This document shows positions 48,231 through 61,250 of a stretch of 64,000 nucleotides of DNA, piece after piece. How positions within the stretch are numbered: the stretch's first letter is position 1; every line of letters begins with the position of its first letter. A program made the translations under genes and the position numbers. The DNA is from Gossypium raimondii (lineage: Eukaryota; Streptophyta; Magnoliopsida; Malvales; Malvaceae), in contig NC_068576.1 of NCBI RefSeq assembly GCF_025698545.1, positions 14,578,028 to 14,642,027 on the forward strand, written 5' to 3'. Under the pieces are notes generated by a model, which saw only the letters and a list, made by a program, of their open reading frames with translations, was not told the origin of the DNA and ran no database searches.

Positions 48231-50918
48231 TGTAATGACCCAAAATTCACGGGCATCAGAAAAGTGTAATATTGGGCCCCCGTCTTAATGAAATGAGTTC
48301 GTAAATAATTATTAGAAATATTTATGAGTCTAGTAGTGAGCTTAATTAAGTTTTAATTAGGTGAATTTAGCTTAATTAAGGGTAATTCGGAAAAAAGACT
48401 GAATTGAATAAAGGGGAAAAAGTTGAATTATAGACTAAAAGAAAATAGAAAAGACCAAAATGGAAATTATACCATTTGTCCTAATTGATATTATTAGCGG
48501 CAAAGGAATTGAAAAATCTAAGATTTTCTTAGATTTCACACATTAATTGAGTTATTATTATTTAATTGATATTATATTATTATATTATGAAGTAAATTTG
48601 AATAAAGACAAATGTATGGTAATAAAAATATAAATGTGTAATAATTATATTTGTACAATTGTAATATATTTATTTAATTATTTTTATTTAAGTAAATATA
48701 TTTTTATTATATTAAATTATTAAATTAATAAAAATAAATAAAATAAGGACAATTGGATGGTGGTGATAATAGACAAGTGTAAAATATATGTGTGTACAAA
48801 TGTAATATAAATATTTGTTATTAAATAGATATTTATTATAAAATTATTATTATTATAACTATCATTAAAAGAATAAAGAAACTAAAAGAATAAAAGAAGG
48901 AAATGAAGGAGAAAAGAAACAGAGAAGCATTCGAATAGGGAGGAAGAAAATGGAAAGAAAAGAAAAAGGGGAAATTAAGGTTTTAAAGCTTGGAGTTTAA
49001 ATTGGTAAGTCAATTAAGTTTTTTTACTTAATTTTAATGTTTTAGAAACTTGAGAATAAAGTTTAGTTGAAATTAAGTTGAGGTTTTGGAAGTTTTAGGT
49101 TTTTGAACATAGTTCATGTTGAACAAAATAATGAATTAGGGATTTACTTGAATGAATTTCAAGATATAATTGAAAAAGGGGATTGAATTGTAAAGTAAGT
49201 TATAAGTTTTACATGGTAGGGATTAAATTAAAAGAAGTTTAAAATTAGGGTTTTAATATGAACATTGAATAGTTAAGTTGAATATGGCAAGATATTAAGT
49301 AGAAATGAAGTGTGAATTGAGTTAGAAAAGTAAGTGAGTTAATTAGGATTAAATTGGAATTAAGGTATAAATTGAAAAGAGATTCAGTTAATTATTGTAA
49401 ATTAGTGTTGTAATTAATAATGTAAATTATTGCTAACAAAGAACCCGGGGCATCGGTATCGAAAGGAAAGGAGAAAGCTATCGAGGACTAAAACGAGAAA
49501 TTTACGGATTGTATTACTATAATTCAAACTACTATTTATTAAATGTTATATTTAAATTTATGTGTATGGTAAGTAAAATTTTAAGGTAGGTATCAATATT
49601 GAAATGAATGAAATTGAGATGAAGTATGATTACGTATGAATATTTGATAATATATTGTTGGAAAGTGGAAAATTGTATCGAATTGAATTGTACATTGAAA
49701 GTGAAATTGAAATTGAGAAAGTGATTTGAATACCCTATTAACTAATCCGGCTTAGTCGAATATAGTTGGCATGCCATAGGATTGGAAGAGTACAGGAATT
49801 TATCGACTTTACCGATCAGGCACTATATGTGTCGTATTAGGCACCACGTGTGTCGTTTCAGGCACTTTAGGTGTTGTATACTGCTTCTGATATGTTGATC
49901 AGGTACTGAGTACCGTTTTAGGCACAATGTGCAGTATTGGTGTGTTTTGTTGGAATCCGTGTATCCGCCAAGGTTCGGGTTTGTTAATAGGGTGAATAAT
50001 TGAAATATGAGAATTCAATAAATCTGATTGATCGTATGACTGAAAGTATAAGAAAGAAATTGTTAGTCGAATTGTGAGATTTGAAAGCATGAACCTAAGG
50101 TTCATGAATTGATCAAATTCAAGTCATTAATATATGATATTGTTGATGAATTATTTTATATGAAATATGAAACTGAATGTAAATTAGTTCTTATGAGTTA
50201 TAAATTTTACATGTTTAATGTTATATGATTAATATTTATAATTCATTAAAGTTATATAGTTTGAATTATGGTAATGCCACTGAGTATGAAATACTCAGCG
50301 TACGGCTGTTTCCGTGCACAGGTTAGTAGAAATCAAAGGTCCCGGTTCAGCATCCAGATCAATCATGACTTTAGAGACAATTTGGTGATGTAATCATTCT
50401 TTTGGTAAAATTGACATGTACTTAGGTATTTTATAAATTATGTACTTAAGTCTTGTAACTTTGGTTGTAAAATGATGTCTAATATGGATTATAAGTATGA
50501 AATGAAATAATAAAATGGAAATAAATGAAATTATTAGTTCGATTAAAATTTATTTTTGAATGATCAAGTAGATAAATTGTTAAATTAATGTTGTAGGCAT
50601 AATTAGGCATGTTTGAGTATGGAGATGGATAGGTTGTTATATTGGTTGCAAATTGGTTGTGGTTTGAATTTGCAGTGGAGGTTAGTTAATTATAAAGGGG
50701 TTATATTAAGTTTTTTTTTTTAAATTTGGAGCACTTGAACAAGTCCCAATTCATTTCTAATACGTATTCTGGGCCTCGAAGGTCCATGAAAGGGACTAAA
50801 TCATTAAATTATAATATGTATGTTATTTATTTGTAAATTTAATCGTAAATTATCTGATATGTTCGGTAATGCCTCGTAACCCTGTTCTGACGACAGTATG
50901 AGGTTAAGGGGTGTTACA
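48231..50918 (+). mobile_element. Solo Ty3/gypsy LTR, 2688 bp, with 5-bp target duplication
   Basis: It starts TGTAATGACCCAAAATTC and ends GAGGTTAAGGGGTGTTACA. Perfect duplications ATATT flank it (48226-48230 and 50919-50923). No polyprotein is present. GGCAC..GTG repeats at 49818-49935 correspond to the minisatellite of the 22424-25100 LTR. The 5' part matches the fragment at 37630. Confidence 0.9.
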
Positions 50919-52448
50919 ATATTTATGCTAAACTAATAAACATATTTGATAATAATGGTTAAAGAATGTTGAAATTTAACTTTCTTTTCAAAACAAACCC
51001 ACAAAATGTTTTTTCACTTGCATCAAACAAAAAACAGATAGATAAATAGTTTTAAGCGCGCTTACTTCACATAGTATAAACAACTTCCAAAAAGTAAAAA
51101 AATAAAATAAAACCATGATATTATATTGCCTTATATTCTTCAACCACTCTCAAGTGTCATTTTGTTTGAATATTATTCGATATTGCCTCTTTGAAAAGCT
51201 ATTGTTTTAATGTTCCATTCTTTTTATATAATTCTAATATATTAATGCTAACAATCTTCATTTTTACCGTAATTTTCCTTAGAAGTTACTTGGTTGAATA
51301 TGTCTAACTCTTGGATGTTATTTATAAATCTAAACTCAAATTTTAATTGGTATATAACTCTAATATTAATTAAGTGATAATTAACATGCTTAGAGTTTTA
51401 TTTAAGTAATAATTCTATTTTACATCAATAAAATTAGCATAGTTTTTAACTAATAATTGTAAATTAAATTATAATTATAATTAACACAATTTTTTTGCAT
51501 AATTTGTGTTTAGAGTTCATTCAACTAGTAACTCTATTTTAAAATTAATATAATTTTTACATCAATTTTAACTAATAATATTAAATTATAATTATAATTA
51601 TTTTAAATATCAATTTAGTAATATGATAAAAAAATAAAAGATATTCTTATTGGATCAAAAGTTTTCTTAAATTCATTCTTACATACACATATATATTAGA
51701 TGACTAAAAGATGATAAAACTTATCTAATATTTTTCTACAAAATGAGAAATAAATTAACTTTTTCTTTTCCAAATTTCACGATTTTTAATAAAATAAAAT
51801 ACCCAAACATAACAAAAACCTAACCAATCTCTATTCTAGGTTTTTTTTCTGATTTTTATTTATTTTATGTGATAATAATAAATATATAAATTATAATTAA
51901 AACTAAAGAAAAAAACCTTAAGCAACAGCGAAAGCAAAGAAAAAAGATGAAGCAAAACCCTACCTTGTAATAACCTGGACTTCAACTTGAGCTCTAAAAG
52001 CAACTTAGCCATTTGGATTTGGGCGAAAATGAAACAAACCCTGAGATTCGGGTGGAAATTGGAGGTTTCGACTAAACTGTGGGCTTACAATTTGGGCCAT
52101 TTGGTTTTAGACCAAAATTGGACATCACCCCTGGGCTCTTCCAAAATGCGCCTGGAACATAAATGGGCTTTTAATTGGGCCATAATAAATTATAAAATAT
52201 TCATCATCCCCTCACGTAGGATTTTCCCCAAAACGATGTCAAATTAAACCAAAATAATTTTAAAAATTGAGTTCAAAATTAATCGAAACCTGAATAAAAT
52301 GAATTCCATTTAAACTGAGCAACTTCAACTATTAATCCAATCCTTCTAAACATCAACACTCAATCCCAAATTCAAATTAATCCAAAGTTAGATCAAAACT
52401 TTAATTTGACCCTTACTTTAAATTTCAAGAATTTATATTAATGCCTAA
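50919..52448. other. AT-rich repeat-like spacer
   Basis: Strongly AT-rich to 51.95 kb. From about 51970, TGTAATAACCTGGACTTC followed by GGGCC/TGGGCTT-rich sequence looks like a fragment of another LTR. No gene is supported. Confidence 0.4.
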
Positions 52449-53570
52449 TGTCAAAACCGTTTTTTGAAAACAAAAATTTTAGTGTCGACTTAAAAATAAA
52501 AACTGGAGTCGCCACCGATCCTTTATTAAGGTGTGATCGGCTCACCTCAAAAATTATTTTGGTTTACGAATTTCCAGAAAACGAGTTCGGGAGTCAGTTA
52601 CGCACGAGGAAGGGTTAGCACCCTCGTAACGCCCAAAATCGGTACCAAATTGATTATTTGATGTCTTAGTGTCGAAGGCTAAAAAGATTTTAAAATCAAC
52701 TTAAATGATGAAATTTGAAAAGAAAAGAAAAACGATAATCAATTGTCCGAGTCATGTAAAGAAATCGAGTCCCAATACGTTAGGGTACAATTCCTCATAA
52801 TCCCCGAACTTTGAATATCACTTTTATTTTATGCGAAAATCTTCATTTCGAGAAGGTAACATGCCACACCCAATACGTTAGGGCACGGCAAATTAAGTTC
52901 CCAAAATGATTTTTTGGTGCTCGTATTTAAAATAAAGAATATTCTCGATTATTTGAAATCAACAAAGAAAACCGGAACCCAATACGTTAGGGCTCAATTT
53001 TCCTTGAAAATCCCAAAACCTTGAGTATTGTTTTTATATACAAAAAACCTTCGAATCAAGAAAATAACTTTGATGTATGGTTAAAACCATAATATATTTT
53101 CAAAAGGGGTATATCAAAAGTTAATATATAATATGAAGCAAAAACTTTAATTTAGAACGTATATGAATACATATTTGCAAACATATACAAATACAATATA
53201 ACGGTAAAGCTGCAAACATGAGTATGCATACATTTAACACTCATATACAAACATACATACGTAAAAAACAAATGAAATATGTAAGGCGAAAGACTTATAA
53301 TAATCTCAAAACTATGCATGAATATATAAATATATGAAAATAAGACAAAAGTATAAAATACGCATATGTGCATCTATTTACAAAAGAAAATAAAATGGTA
53401 TAAGTATATGTGCATTGGTAAGGTACGAAATTATGTAAAAATACTTATATGTATGTACAGTATGTATACAAAAAAATGAAATAGAATAGTAAAAAAATAT
53501 TTTTGAAAAATGTATATATTATAGGAAATGAATGTATATTTTAGAATATGTATGTATAAAAAATTAGGAA

Positions 53571-53571
53571 G

Positions 53572-53614
<43 letters not shown>
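53571..53614. repeat. (TA)n microsatellite in the Tat LTR
   Basis: About 20 uninterrupted TA dinucleotides inside an AT-rich part of the LTR. Confidence 0.9.
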
Positions 53615-53617
<3 letters not shown>

Positions 53618-53899
53618 GCGTATACATATTTACAAATGTAAAGAAAATATTTGAAACTAAAATATAAAAGTATATATATAGAAGTTGAAAAAAAAACACA
53701 TGTATAAAGTATATAGGTAGGCACGTAATATAAAACATGCATATATATGTATATATATTATATAAAGAAAATAATATGTGAATACTATATAAGGAAAATG
53801 CATATATATATTATATAAAAAATGCATGTGAATGAACATAGAGATAATGATAGTAACAAGGATAATATATAATATAATAATAATGTTTTTTTTAACAAA

Positions 53900-53942
53900 A
53901 ATAAATAAATAAATAAATAAACAAATAAATAAATAAATAAAA
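53900..53942. repeat. (AAAT)n microsatellite in the Tat LTR
   Basis: About ten AAAT tetranucleotide units with one C interruption. Confidence 0.85.
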
Positions 53943-54995
53943 ATAGTTCAAAAAGAAAAAGTGGATTAAATTGAACAAAAGACGAAAAAATGGGGCAAAT
54001 TTAAAAACAATAAAAAAAATCAATTCGAACACGCGAGCGATAATGGGGGACTAATAAGGAAATAATTCCTTCCCTTCCAAAACGCTGCGCAATGTGGTAT
54101 CAAATTGAAATAAAAATGAAATTCGCGGCCCAAATTTTAAAACAAATAAAAAGGGTTTAATTGACACGAACTACAAAAGAGAGGGGCTAAATGCGCAAAT
54201 TCCCCACCTGACGTCAGAGCGCGCGGATCCTCCCCTTCGGGTCGGGTCACGCGCGGGTCAGGCCTGGGAAAACGGCGCCGTTTTGATCCGTTATTTAAAT
54301 CAATTTCCTTCCTCTAAAATCATTTAAAAATTGAGTAAAAGAAAAAAAAAACGCCCTCTGTTAGGGTTTCATTTTTTTGGCCCCTTTTTGCACCGCTGCC
54401 GCAACTGGTCTCCGCCGCGCTTTCGCCGATCGGAGATGCGACGCGATGGGCTCCGAAGGTAAATTTCTTCCCTTTGTTTTTGATAAAAGAAAATAAAATA
54501 AAATAGGCTAAGTAAATAAAACGCAAATCACCTTTAAACAAAACTTTGTATTTTCAATATTTTTTCCTTTTGTATTTCTCTGTATTTCTTTTTGATTTTT
54601 TTCTATCCCCCCCCCTTTTTTACAGATTTTCAAAGGCTTTTATAGCCCGAAAAAGAAAAACTAAATCGCATCTATCTATTATTTTGCTGTTTTCTCTCTG
54701 TTGGACTCTTTGAGTTCGTTTTGTTTGCAGTGTCGTATTGCTAACAACAAGACGTTGAGAGGCTGACCCGAGACGTGCGGCGCTTGGGACGTCTACTGGA
54801 GACTGCTAGGGGCTTGCGGCGCTAAACATGAAGCTAGGGTTTGGGAAATTTGGGTGTTAGTTATTGGGCTAGGGTAATTTAGGTTATTGGGTTTGTATCT
54901 GTTGATGATATTGGGCCATATAAATGGGCTCTTTATTTGGATTTTTACTTTCTGTTTTGGTTTATTATTTTTACCAGGCAACAATTGGTATTACA

Positions 54996-55012
54996 GCTGC
55001 CCCTCTTTGCTC
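54996..55012 (-). other. Polypurine tract of the Tat element
   Basis: On the minus strand GAGCAAAGAGGGGCAGC immediately precedes the TGTAATACC start of the LTR. It serves as the plus-strand DNA primer in reverse transcription. Confidence 0.75.
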
Positions 55013-55189
55013 GTTATCGTGTAACGAGAATGGAGCAAAGACTTAAAAAGACCAATTTTGCCTGGTTGTATGGACCTAGGCGTTCTTTTTCTTTAAGTAA
55101 CCTCATTCCTTCCTTCTGCATCTTCAAAGGTATAGGAACTGGTGCTTCAATCTTCTCCAAGCTTCAACTTGTTCTGCTATAACTTAGAG

Positions 55190-56330
55190 ATAAATCTAAT
55201 GCGATCTGCTCTACTGCAACCTCAGAGAGATGAGATCTGCGGTTTTAATCCACTCCATTGCAACTTCAAGGAGATAGGATTGGTCACTTTTGTCTGCTCA
55301 ACTGCAACTTCAGGGAGATAAGGCTTGTATCTTCGATCCACTTCACCACCAGTATGAGAAGACAAGATCTGCTTTCTTCGATCGACTTCACGTCAATACA
55401 TGAAGACAAGATCTGCTTTCTTCGATCGATTCCACTGCTGACCAGGGAGATAGAATTACTGGCTTCAATGTACTCCACTGCAACTTCAAGGAGGTAAAAT
55501 ATGCCATCTTTGATCTGCTCCACTACTGCTTAGGGAGGCAAGATCTGTAATCTTCCATCTACTTCGCTGCCAATATGAGAAGATAAAATATGTATATTCA
55601 ATCCACTTCGCTACCGATATAGGAAGACAGGACCTACTATCTTTGATCTACTTCACGCCAGTAGATGAAGATAAGATCTATTTTCTTCGATCTACTCCAC
55701 CACCAGTATGGGGAGACAAGATCTGTCGTCTTTGATCTACTTCACGCCAGTACATGAAGACAAGATCTGCTTTCTTCAATCTACTTCGCCACCGGTATGG
55801 GAAGATAAAATCTGTATATTCGATCCACTTCGCTACCAATATAGGAAGACAGGACCTACTATCTTTGATCTACTCCACGCCAGTACATGAAGATAAGATC
55901 TATTTTCTTTGATCCACTCCACCACCAGTATGGGGAGACAAGATCTGTTTCTTTGATCTGCTTCGCCACCAGCATGGGAAGATAAAATCTGTATATTCGA
56001 TCCACTTCGCTACCAATATAGGAAGACAGGACCTACTATCTTTGATCTACTCCACGCTAGTACATGAAGTAAGATCTATTTTCTTCGATCTACTCCACCA
56101 CCAGTATGGGGATACAAGATCTGTTTCTTTGATCTGCTTCGCCACCAGTATAGGAAGGCAAGATCTGGTATCTCTGATCTACTTCACGCCAGTACATGAA
56201 GACAAGATTTAGTTTCTTTCGATCTGCTTCGCCACCAATATGGGAAGGCAAGATCTGTTATCTTTTCCACCTACTCCACTGTTGCTCAGGGAGACAAGGC
56301 TTTATGATTTCACCAATCTGCTCTCTGTGA
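55190..56330. repeat. 3'-UTR minisatellite of the Tat element, about 45-bp units with higher-order pattern
   Basis: About 25 diverged units of 44 to 47 bp, each with a GACAAGATCTG start, a TTCGATCTACTTC middle and a CACCAGTATGGGAA end. Unit variants recur in order: the variant with AAAATCTGTATATTCG starts at 55582, 55804 and 55981, giving super-repeats of 222 and 177 bp (five and four units). It lies between the integrase stop and the LTR. Open frames running through it are by-products of the unit length. Confidence 0.88.
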
Positions 56331-57168
56331 AACATGACCTGTATGATTCACTTTATGGACCTAATTATGCCTAATGATTAGGATGTCATGATCAAATGAA
56401 TCAAATGCTCCTAACTAGGCATGTATGAATGACATTTGAATGTTATGTCATGAAGAATGAATATTGAATGTTTAAAATCATTATTGCTCGTTAAGGTTTC
56501 CTTTGTGACAACAACGCTTCGTCAAAGCTTGACAATTTTAATATTGACTCTTGACTCCTAGATATCTCTGACCTTTTAACCCGGTGAAGGTCTAAACAAT
56601 AGTCTTGTTTCAGGTTCCTGAGCTGTTTAAAGATTTCCAGAGTAATATGAAAAACTTCCATTGTGAAAGTTTTACTAGTCCATTAATCGTCATTTTAAGG
56701 CAACATGCTTGCGAAAAGATCATAACGATGAATAAAATTAATTTGGGAGCATAGCACGCAATGGATTGTCAATGATAGAGGAATTGTCTGGGAATATTTA
56801 TATTGAAGAAGAATGAAATATTCTAAAACAACGGATTCAATACAAATACTATGATCAAGTGCCCCAAATATCTCTACTTTGAATTTCTCTATACAACTTT
56901 TTGAAAACCCTTCTGAATTCAACACGTGTTTAGAAGATTCACAGTAGTTTGTTGATGCCCCAAGATGTCGTCTATTCCTTTTTGCCGATTTAGGTACAGC
57001 AAAAATACCACGTGCCAATCAAAATTTGAGCCGCCCTTTTCGGGTTTTTGACTCAAATCCCCTTTGGTCTTAAGGTGCCCTTAGCGGGTTTTCACCCTAG
57101 CCTCTCCATTTTTTTTTTTTGGAATCAAAGTGCCCTTTGCGGGTTTTCACCTTGGTTCCTTCCCTTTT
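56331..57168 (-). other. Remaining 3' UTR of the Tat element
   Basis: Non-coding sequence between the polyprotein stop and the minisatellite. At 57025-57160 a short motif, GTGCCCTTTGCGGGTTTTCACC, with variants, is repeated about three times around a poly-T run. No coding similarity. Confidence 0.5.
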
Positions 57169-57396
57169 TTAAGTAAAGTATCTCTTGACCGAATCTAAAT
57201 TTACTGGATTAGGCAAGTTTCTTCCATCCATTTCAGCAAGGATCAGGGCTCCTCCAGAGAAGGCCTTTTTTACAACATAAGGACCCTCCCAATTCGGCAT
57301 CCATTTCCCCCTAAAATCTTTTTGTAGAGGAAGAATTTTTCTCAACACCAGGTCCCCATCGTGAAATTCTCTGGGTCGAACCTTCTTGTTGTAGGC
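57169..57396 (-). pseudogene. Integrase C-terminal tail, cut off by a stop codon
   Basis: In the same frame as the integrase ORF but after a TGA at 57397-57399. It encodes REFHDGDLVLRK, GKWMPNWEGPYVV and ends PVNLDSVKRYF before a TAA at 57169-57171. This is the GPY/F-type C-terminal domain of gypsy integrases (here GPYVV). Related elements normally read through the TGA position. Confidence 0.75.
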
Positions 57397-59593
57397 TCAC
57401 ATCATTCTTTTCTGGTACATCCGACCATGCTGAATAGCCTTTAGCCTTTTTTCCTCTATCAAGTTCAACTGATCGTATCGAGATTGAAACCATTCTGCTT
57501 CATCCAATTGTAGCTCAGTCAAGACCCGAAGAGAAGGGATTTCAACTTCAATAGGCAAGACTGCCTCCATGCCATAAACTAAGGAGAAAAGAGTTGCCCC
57601 GGTGGAGGTCCTGATTGACGTTCGATAAGCAAGGAGGGCAAACGGTAATTTCTCGTGCCAGTCTCTGTAAGTCTCAGTCATCTTCCCCACAATCTTCTTT
57701 ATATTTTTATTAGCCGCTTCCACTGCACCATTCATTTTTGGACGATACGGCGATGAATTGTGATGTCTGATCTTGAATTGGCTGCAGACTTCTGCTATTG
57801 AGCTGTTGTTTAAGTTCAACGCATTATCGGATATGATTCTTTCAGGCATTCCATACCGACATATGATCTCTTTTTTCAAGAACTTACTGACTGATGACTT
57901 TGTAACGTTGGCATACGAAGCAGCTTCTACCCATTTGGTGAAGTAGTCAATAACCACGAATATGAAACGATGCCCATTTGAAGCCTTCGGCGATATTGAC
58001 CCAATAGCATCCATACCCCACATGGAGAAAGGCCATGGAGAAGTCATGACATGAAGAGGTGAAGGAGGTGCATGCATTTTATCACCATAGATTTGACATT
58101 TATGGCACTTTTTGGAATAATTGATGCAATCCCCTTCCATGGTGGACCAGTAGTACCCGAATCTCATAATCTGTCTGGCCATTGTGAAACCACTAGCATG
58201 CGTTCCACAGATGCCCTCATGGACTTCCTCCAAGATTTTCTTTGCTTCCACGACGTCCACACATCTTAGCAGAACTTGATCATTTCCCCTCTTGTATAAG
58301 ATCTCCCCATCTAAGACGTAATCAATGGCTAGTCTTCTCAGAGTTCTCTTTTCATTCTTCGTTACCTGGCCAGGATACTCACAATTTTTTACATATTGTA
58401 GTATATCCTGATACCAAGGACTATCATCGATTTCTCCTTCTTCAATATTGTAACAATGAGCCGGGTCTTTATAGATACTCATTTGGATAGGCTTCATATC
58501 CTCATATTTGTTCACCTTGATCATGGAGGCTAAAGTAGTTAGTGCATCAGCCATCTGGTTCTCATCTCGTGGGAGATAGCAAAAAGTGATGTCCTCAAAC
58601 TCCTTAATCAATTCGAGGACCAACTTTCGATAACTGATTAATTTGGGATCTCTCGTTTCCCATTCACCCCTGAGCTGATATATCACCAATGCTGAATCTC
58701 TATAGACCTCTAGCACTTTGATTCTCCGCTCTATAGCTGCACGAATACCCATGATGCACGCTTCGTATTCTGCCATGTTGTTTGTACAATCAAAATCCAA
58801 TTTGCAAGTAAAAGGATAATGATCACCATTCGGGGACACTAGGACTGCCCCAATTCCATTACCCACAGCATTCGAGGCTCCATCAAAGTTTAACCTCCAA
58901 CCGTGACCTTCTTGGGGATTTTCCTCAGTAGCCGCTATACACATCAGGTCTTCATTTGGGAAATCAAAACTCAACGGCTCGTAGTCCTCCAGAGCTCTAC
59001 TAGCTAGAAAGTCAGCAATTGCACTCCCTTTCACAGCCTTCTGGCTCACATAAACAATATCAAATTCAGACAGTAAGATCTGCCATCGGGCCATTCTCCC
59101 ATTCAAAGTAGTTGACTCCATCATATACTTTAACGGGTCTAACTTTGAGATTAGCCAAGTCTTATGGTATAACATATACTGCCTTAATCTTCGGGTTGTC
59201 CAAACCAAAGCACAACATAACTTCTCAATAGGCGAATATCTCATTTCATAGTTAGTGAATTTCTTGCTGAGATAATATATCGCCCTTTCTTTTCTCCCCG
59301 TTTCATCATGTTGGCCTAGCACACACCCCATGGAATTATCAAATACTGTCAGATACAATATCAGCGGCCTATCCGGGTTAGGTGGTAATAGCACTGGAGT
59401 GTTAGACAAATACTGCTTCACCTTATTAAAAGCTTCTTCGCTACCAGGATTATGTTTCTTCAGAAAACGAAATATAGGGTCACATTTCTCAGTTAGTTTT
59501 AAAATGAACCTGGCGATGTAATTCAATCTTCCGAGGAAACCTCGAACTTCTTTCTGAGTGCGAGGTGGAGGTAAATCTCGTATTGCCTTGACT
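57397..59593 (-). pseudogene. Tat polyprotein: RNase H, archaeal-type RNase H and integrase
   Basis: An open frame of about 730 codons. In order: the end of the RT connection, RNase H (ILYLTVFDNSMGCVLGQ, IYYLSKKF), a linker, a second archaeal-type RNase H (NFDGASNAVGNGIG, NNMAEYEAC, YRDSALV, NQMADAL, keeping D-E-D-D), the integrase zinc finger (HEGICGTHASG ... CHKCQ), and the integrase core with WGMDAIG, ISDNALN and GAVEAANKN, a D-D(35)E arrangement. All catalytic residues I looked for are present. It is broken off from RT by a 1-bp deletion at about 59593 and ends at a premature TGA. Not expected to be functional. Confidence 0.85.
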
Positions 59594-60672
59594 TGTCTGG
59601 GTCAATCTCGATTCCATTTTCACTGACTATGAAGCCTAGCAACTTTCCTGACCTGGTCCCAAAAGTGCACTTCGCTGGATTAAGCTTGAGCTAGAACTTT
59701 CTCAATCTTAAGAATAACTTTCTCAAGACCCGTACATGTTCGCTCTTCGTTCTAGATTTCGCGATCATATCATCAACGTAAACCTCGATTTCCTTGTGCA
59801 TCATGTCATGGAACAAGGCTACCATGGCTCTTTGGTATGTCGCTCCTGCATTCTTCAATCCAAACGGCATCACTTTATAACAAAACGTCCTCCATAACGT
59901 AATGAATGTAGTCTTTCTCATATCTTCAGGATGCATCTTTATCTGATTATACCCAGAAAAACAATCCATGAAGGAAAACAGTGAAAAGCCCGCAATATTG
60001 TTTACCAATGTGTCGATGTGGGGCAATGGGAAATTATCCTTTGGACTAGCCTTGTTCAAATCCTGATAATCCACACACATTCGTACTTTTCCATCTTTCT
60101 TTGGAACTGGTACGATGTTAGCCACCCACTCAGAATACCTGACTTCTTGTAGAAACCCAGCATCAAATTGCTTTTGGACCTCCTCCTTTATCTTTAACAC
60201 GATATCAGGCCTCATCCTTCTGAGCTTTTTGCTGCACTGGCTTACAATCTTCTCTTATAGGGAGACGATGGATTACCATGTCGGTACTCAACCCCGGCAT
60301 ATCCTGGTATGACCATGCAAACATGTCCTTGAACTCTCGGAGTAAATCGATGAGGTCCTGTCTTGTCCTTGCAGAGATATCCGATCCGATCTTCACCTCT
60401 TTACCCTCCTCCAAGCTCACAATTTCTATTGGTTCCCTATGAGGTAGGATTTGCTTCTCGACCCTTTCTACCATCTTCAACAAGTCAAGAGACAAACCAC
60501 AGTCTTCGTCATCCTCAAAATCATGCGATCCCTCTAAACACATATTTCGTTCAAAAGGAGACTCTAAATTTGTAAGAGTGACATTCGTATCATTGATATC
60601 GTAGGACCTGTTATAAAAACAATATGGATTCAGGAATTTGTTCGGTGCAATATGGTCATGAATGAAATGCAA
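59594..60672 (-). pseudogene. Tat polyprotein: reverse transcriptase, frameshifted
   Basis: Two frames joined by a frameshift near 60210. The first (60672-60205) carries the pre-RT region with MFAWSYQDMPGL; the second (60215-59691) carries the RT palm and fingers: VPVPKKDGKVRMCVDYQDLN, FSFMDCFSGYNQI, VMPFGLKNAGATYQ and the catalytic YVDDM. A TAG at 59691-59693 interrupts the frame (RKF*LKLNPAKCTFG), followed by LLGFIVSENGIEIDPDK up to a 1-bp deletion at about 59593. Confidence 0.85.
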
Positions 60673-60841
60673 GTGTAGTTTGGGAAAAATTCAAAATAAC
60701 TGCTCTTATGGAAAGAAAGATTTGCTCCAAAAATGACTGCAAACATGAACTTTATTAAAATAATGACTTTTAGACATGAGCCTATTTCACAAATGAATCC
60801 TTATCACTTCTAGGCTTAAAGCAATAAGGGTGTTCTGGACA
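60673..60841. other. Untranslated gap between protease-linker and RT frames
   Basis: About 170 bp with stops in all three minus-strand frames. It may be a natural spacer of this subfamily or a decayed stretch; nothing in it decides. Confidence 0.4.
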
Positions 60842-61250
60842 TTACTCTGAGGAAATCCTAAAAACTACAGGTATTTCTTCTGCAGTCCAGTTGTTAAGCG
60901 CCCTTCCCGACTCGTAAGGATGAATATCCGGCAAAGTTCTTCCTCCCGTCGCTTCTTCGTACACGGCATGAATACTCTCTGTGTTAATACTTCTGACTCT
61001 TAACATTCCTTGATAGACGAATCCTCCCGATACAAAAGTCTTGGATAGGTGAGGAAAGGTCATGGGTTCCCATTTGACTTCATCACCTGTCAAGCGAGCC
61101 CTTCTCCTCACTCGCTTCTTTTCCTGCTCTAACCTCTTCTGCCTAGCATCTGGCTTGTATCCTAAGCCAAAACGGTCCTGCTTGTCTTTCAACATTGGAG
61201 CCTCAACTCGGCCCTGAAGAACTTCCCCAATCCTCTTCTCGGTAAAGCTC
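60842..61250 (-). pseudogene. Tat polyprotein: region after the protease, frameshifted
   Basis: This frame takes over from the protease ORF by a shift at about 61215-61250. It contains DKQDRFGLGYKPDARQK, a basic KKRVRRRARL segment, and WEPMTFPHLSKTFVSGG, typical linker sequence between protease and RT in this group, and stops at 60842. Confidence 0.65.

Larger units (their letters stand above)
52449..54995 (-). mobile_element. 3' LTR of the Tat element, 2547 bp
   Basis: On the minus strand it starts TGTAATACCAATTGTTGCC at 54995, directly after the polypurine tract, and ends GGTTTTGACA at 52449. Near its end is the GGCGACTCCAGTTTTTA stretch and, before it, a CCTTAATAAAGG polyadenylation-like signal, usual in LTRs of this group. 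ATACGTTAGGG motifs recur at 52776, 52873 and 52984. A G/C-rich block lies at 54200-54460. Confidence 0.8.

Noticed and set aside
53431-53839. Minus-strand open frames rich in Tyr, Ile and Phe
   Set aside because: They are translations of AT-rich LTR sequence and a (TA)n microsatellite, not genes.
55258-55890. Open frames across the minisatellite on both strands
   Set aside because: Repeat units near a multiple of three leave chance frames open; the peptides are repetitive and match nothing known.
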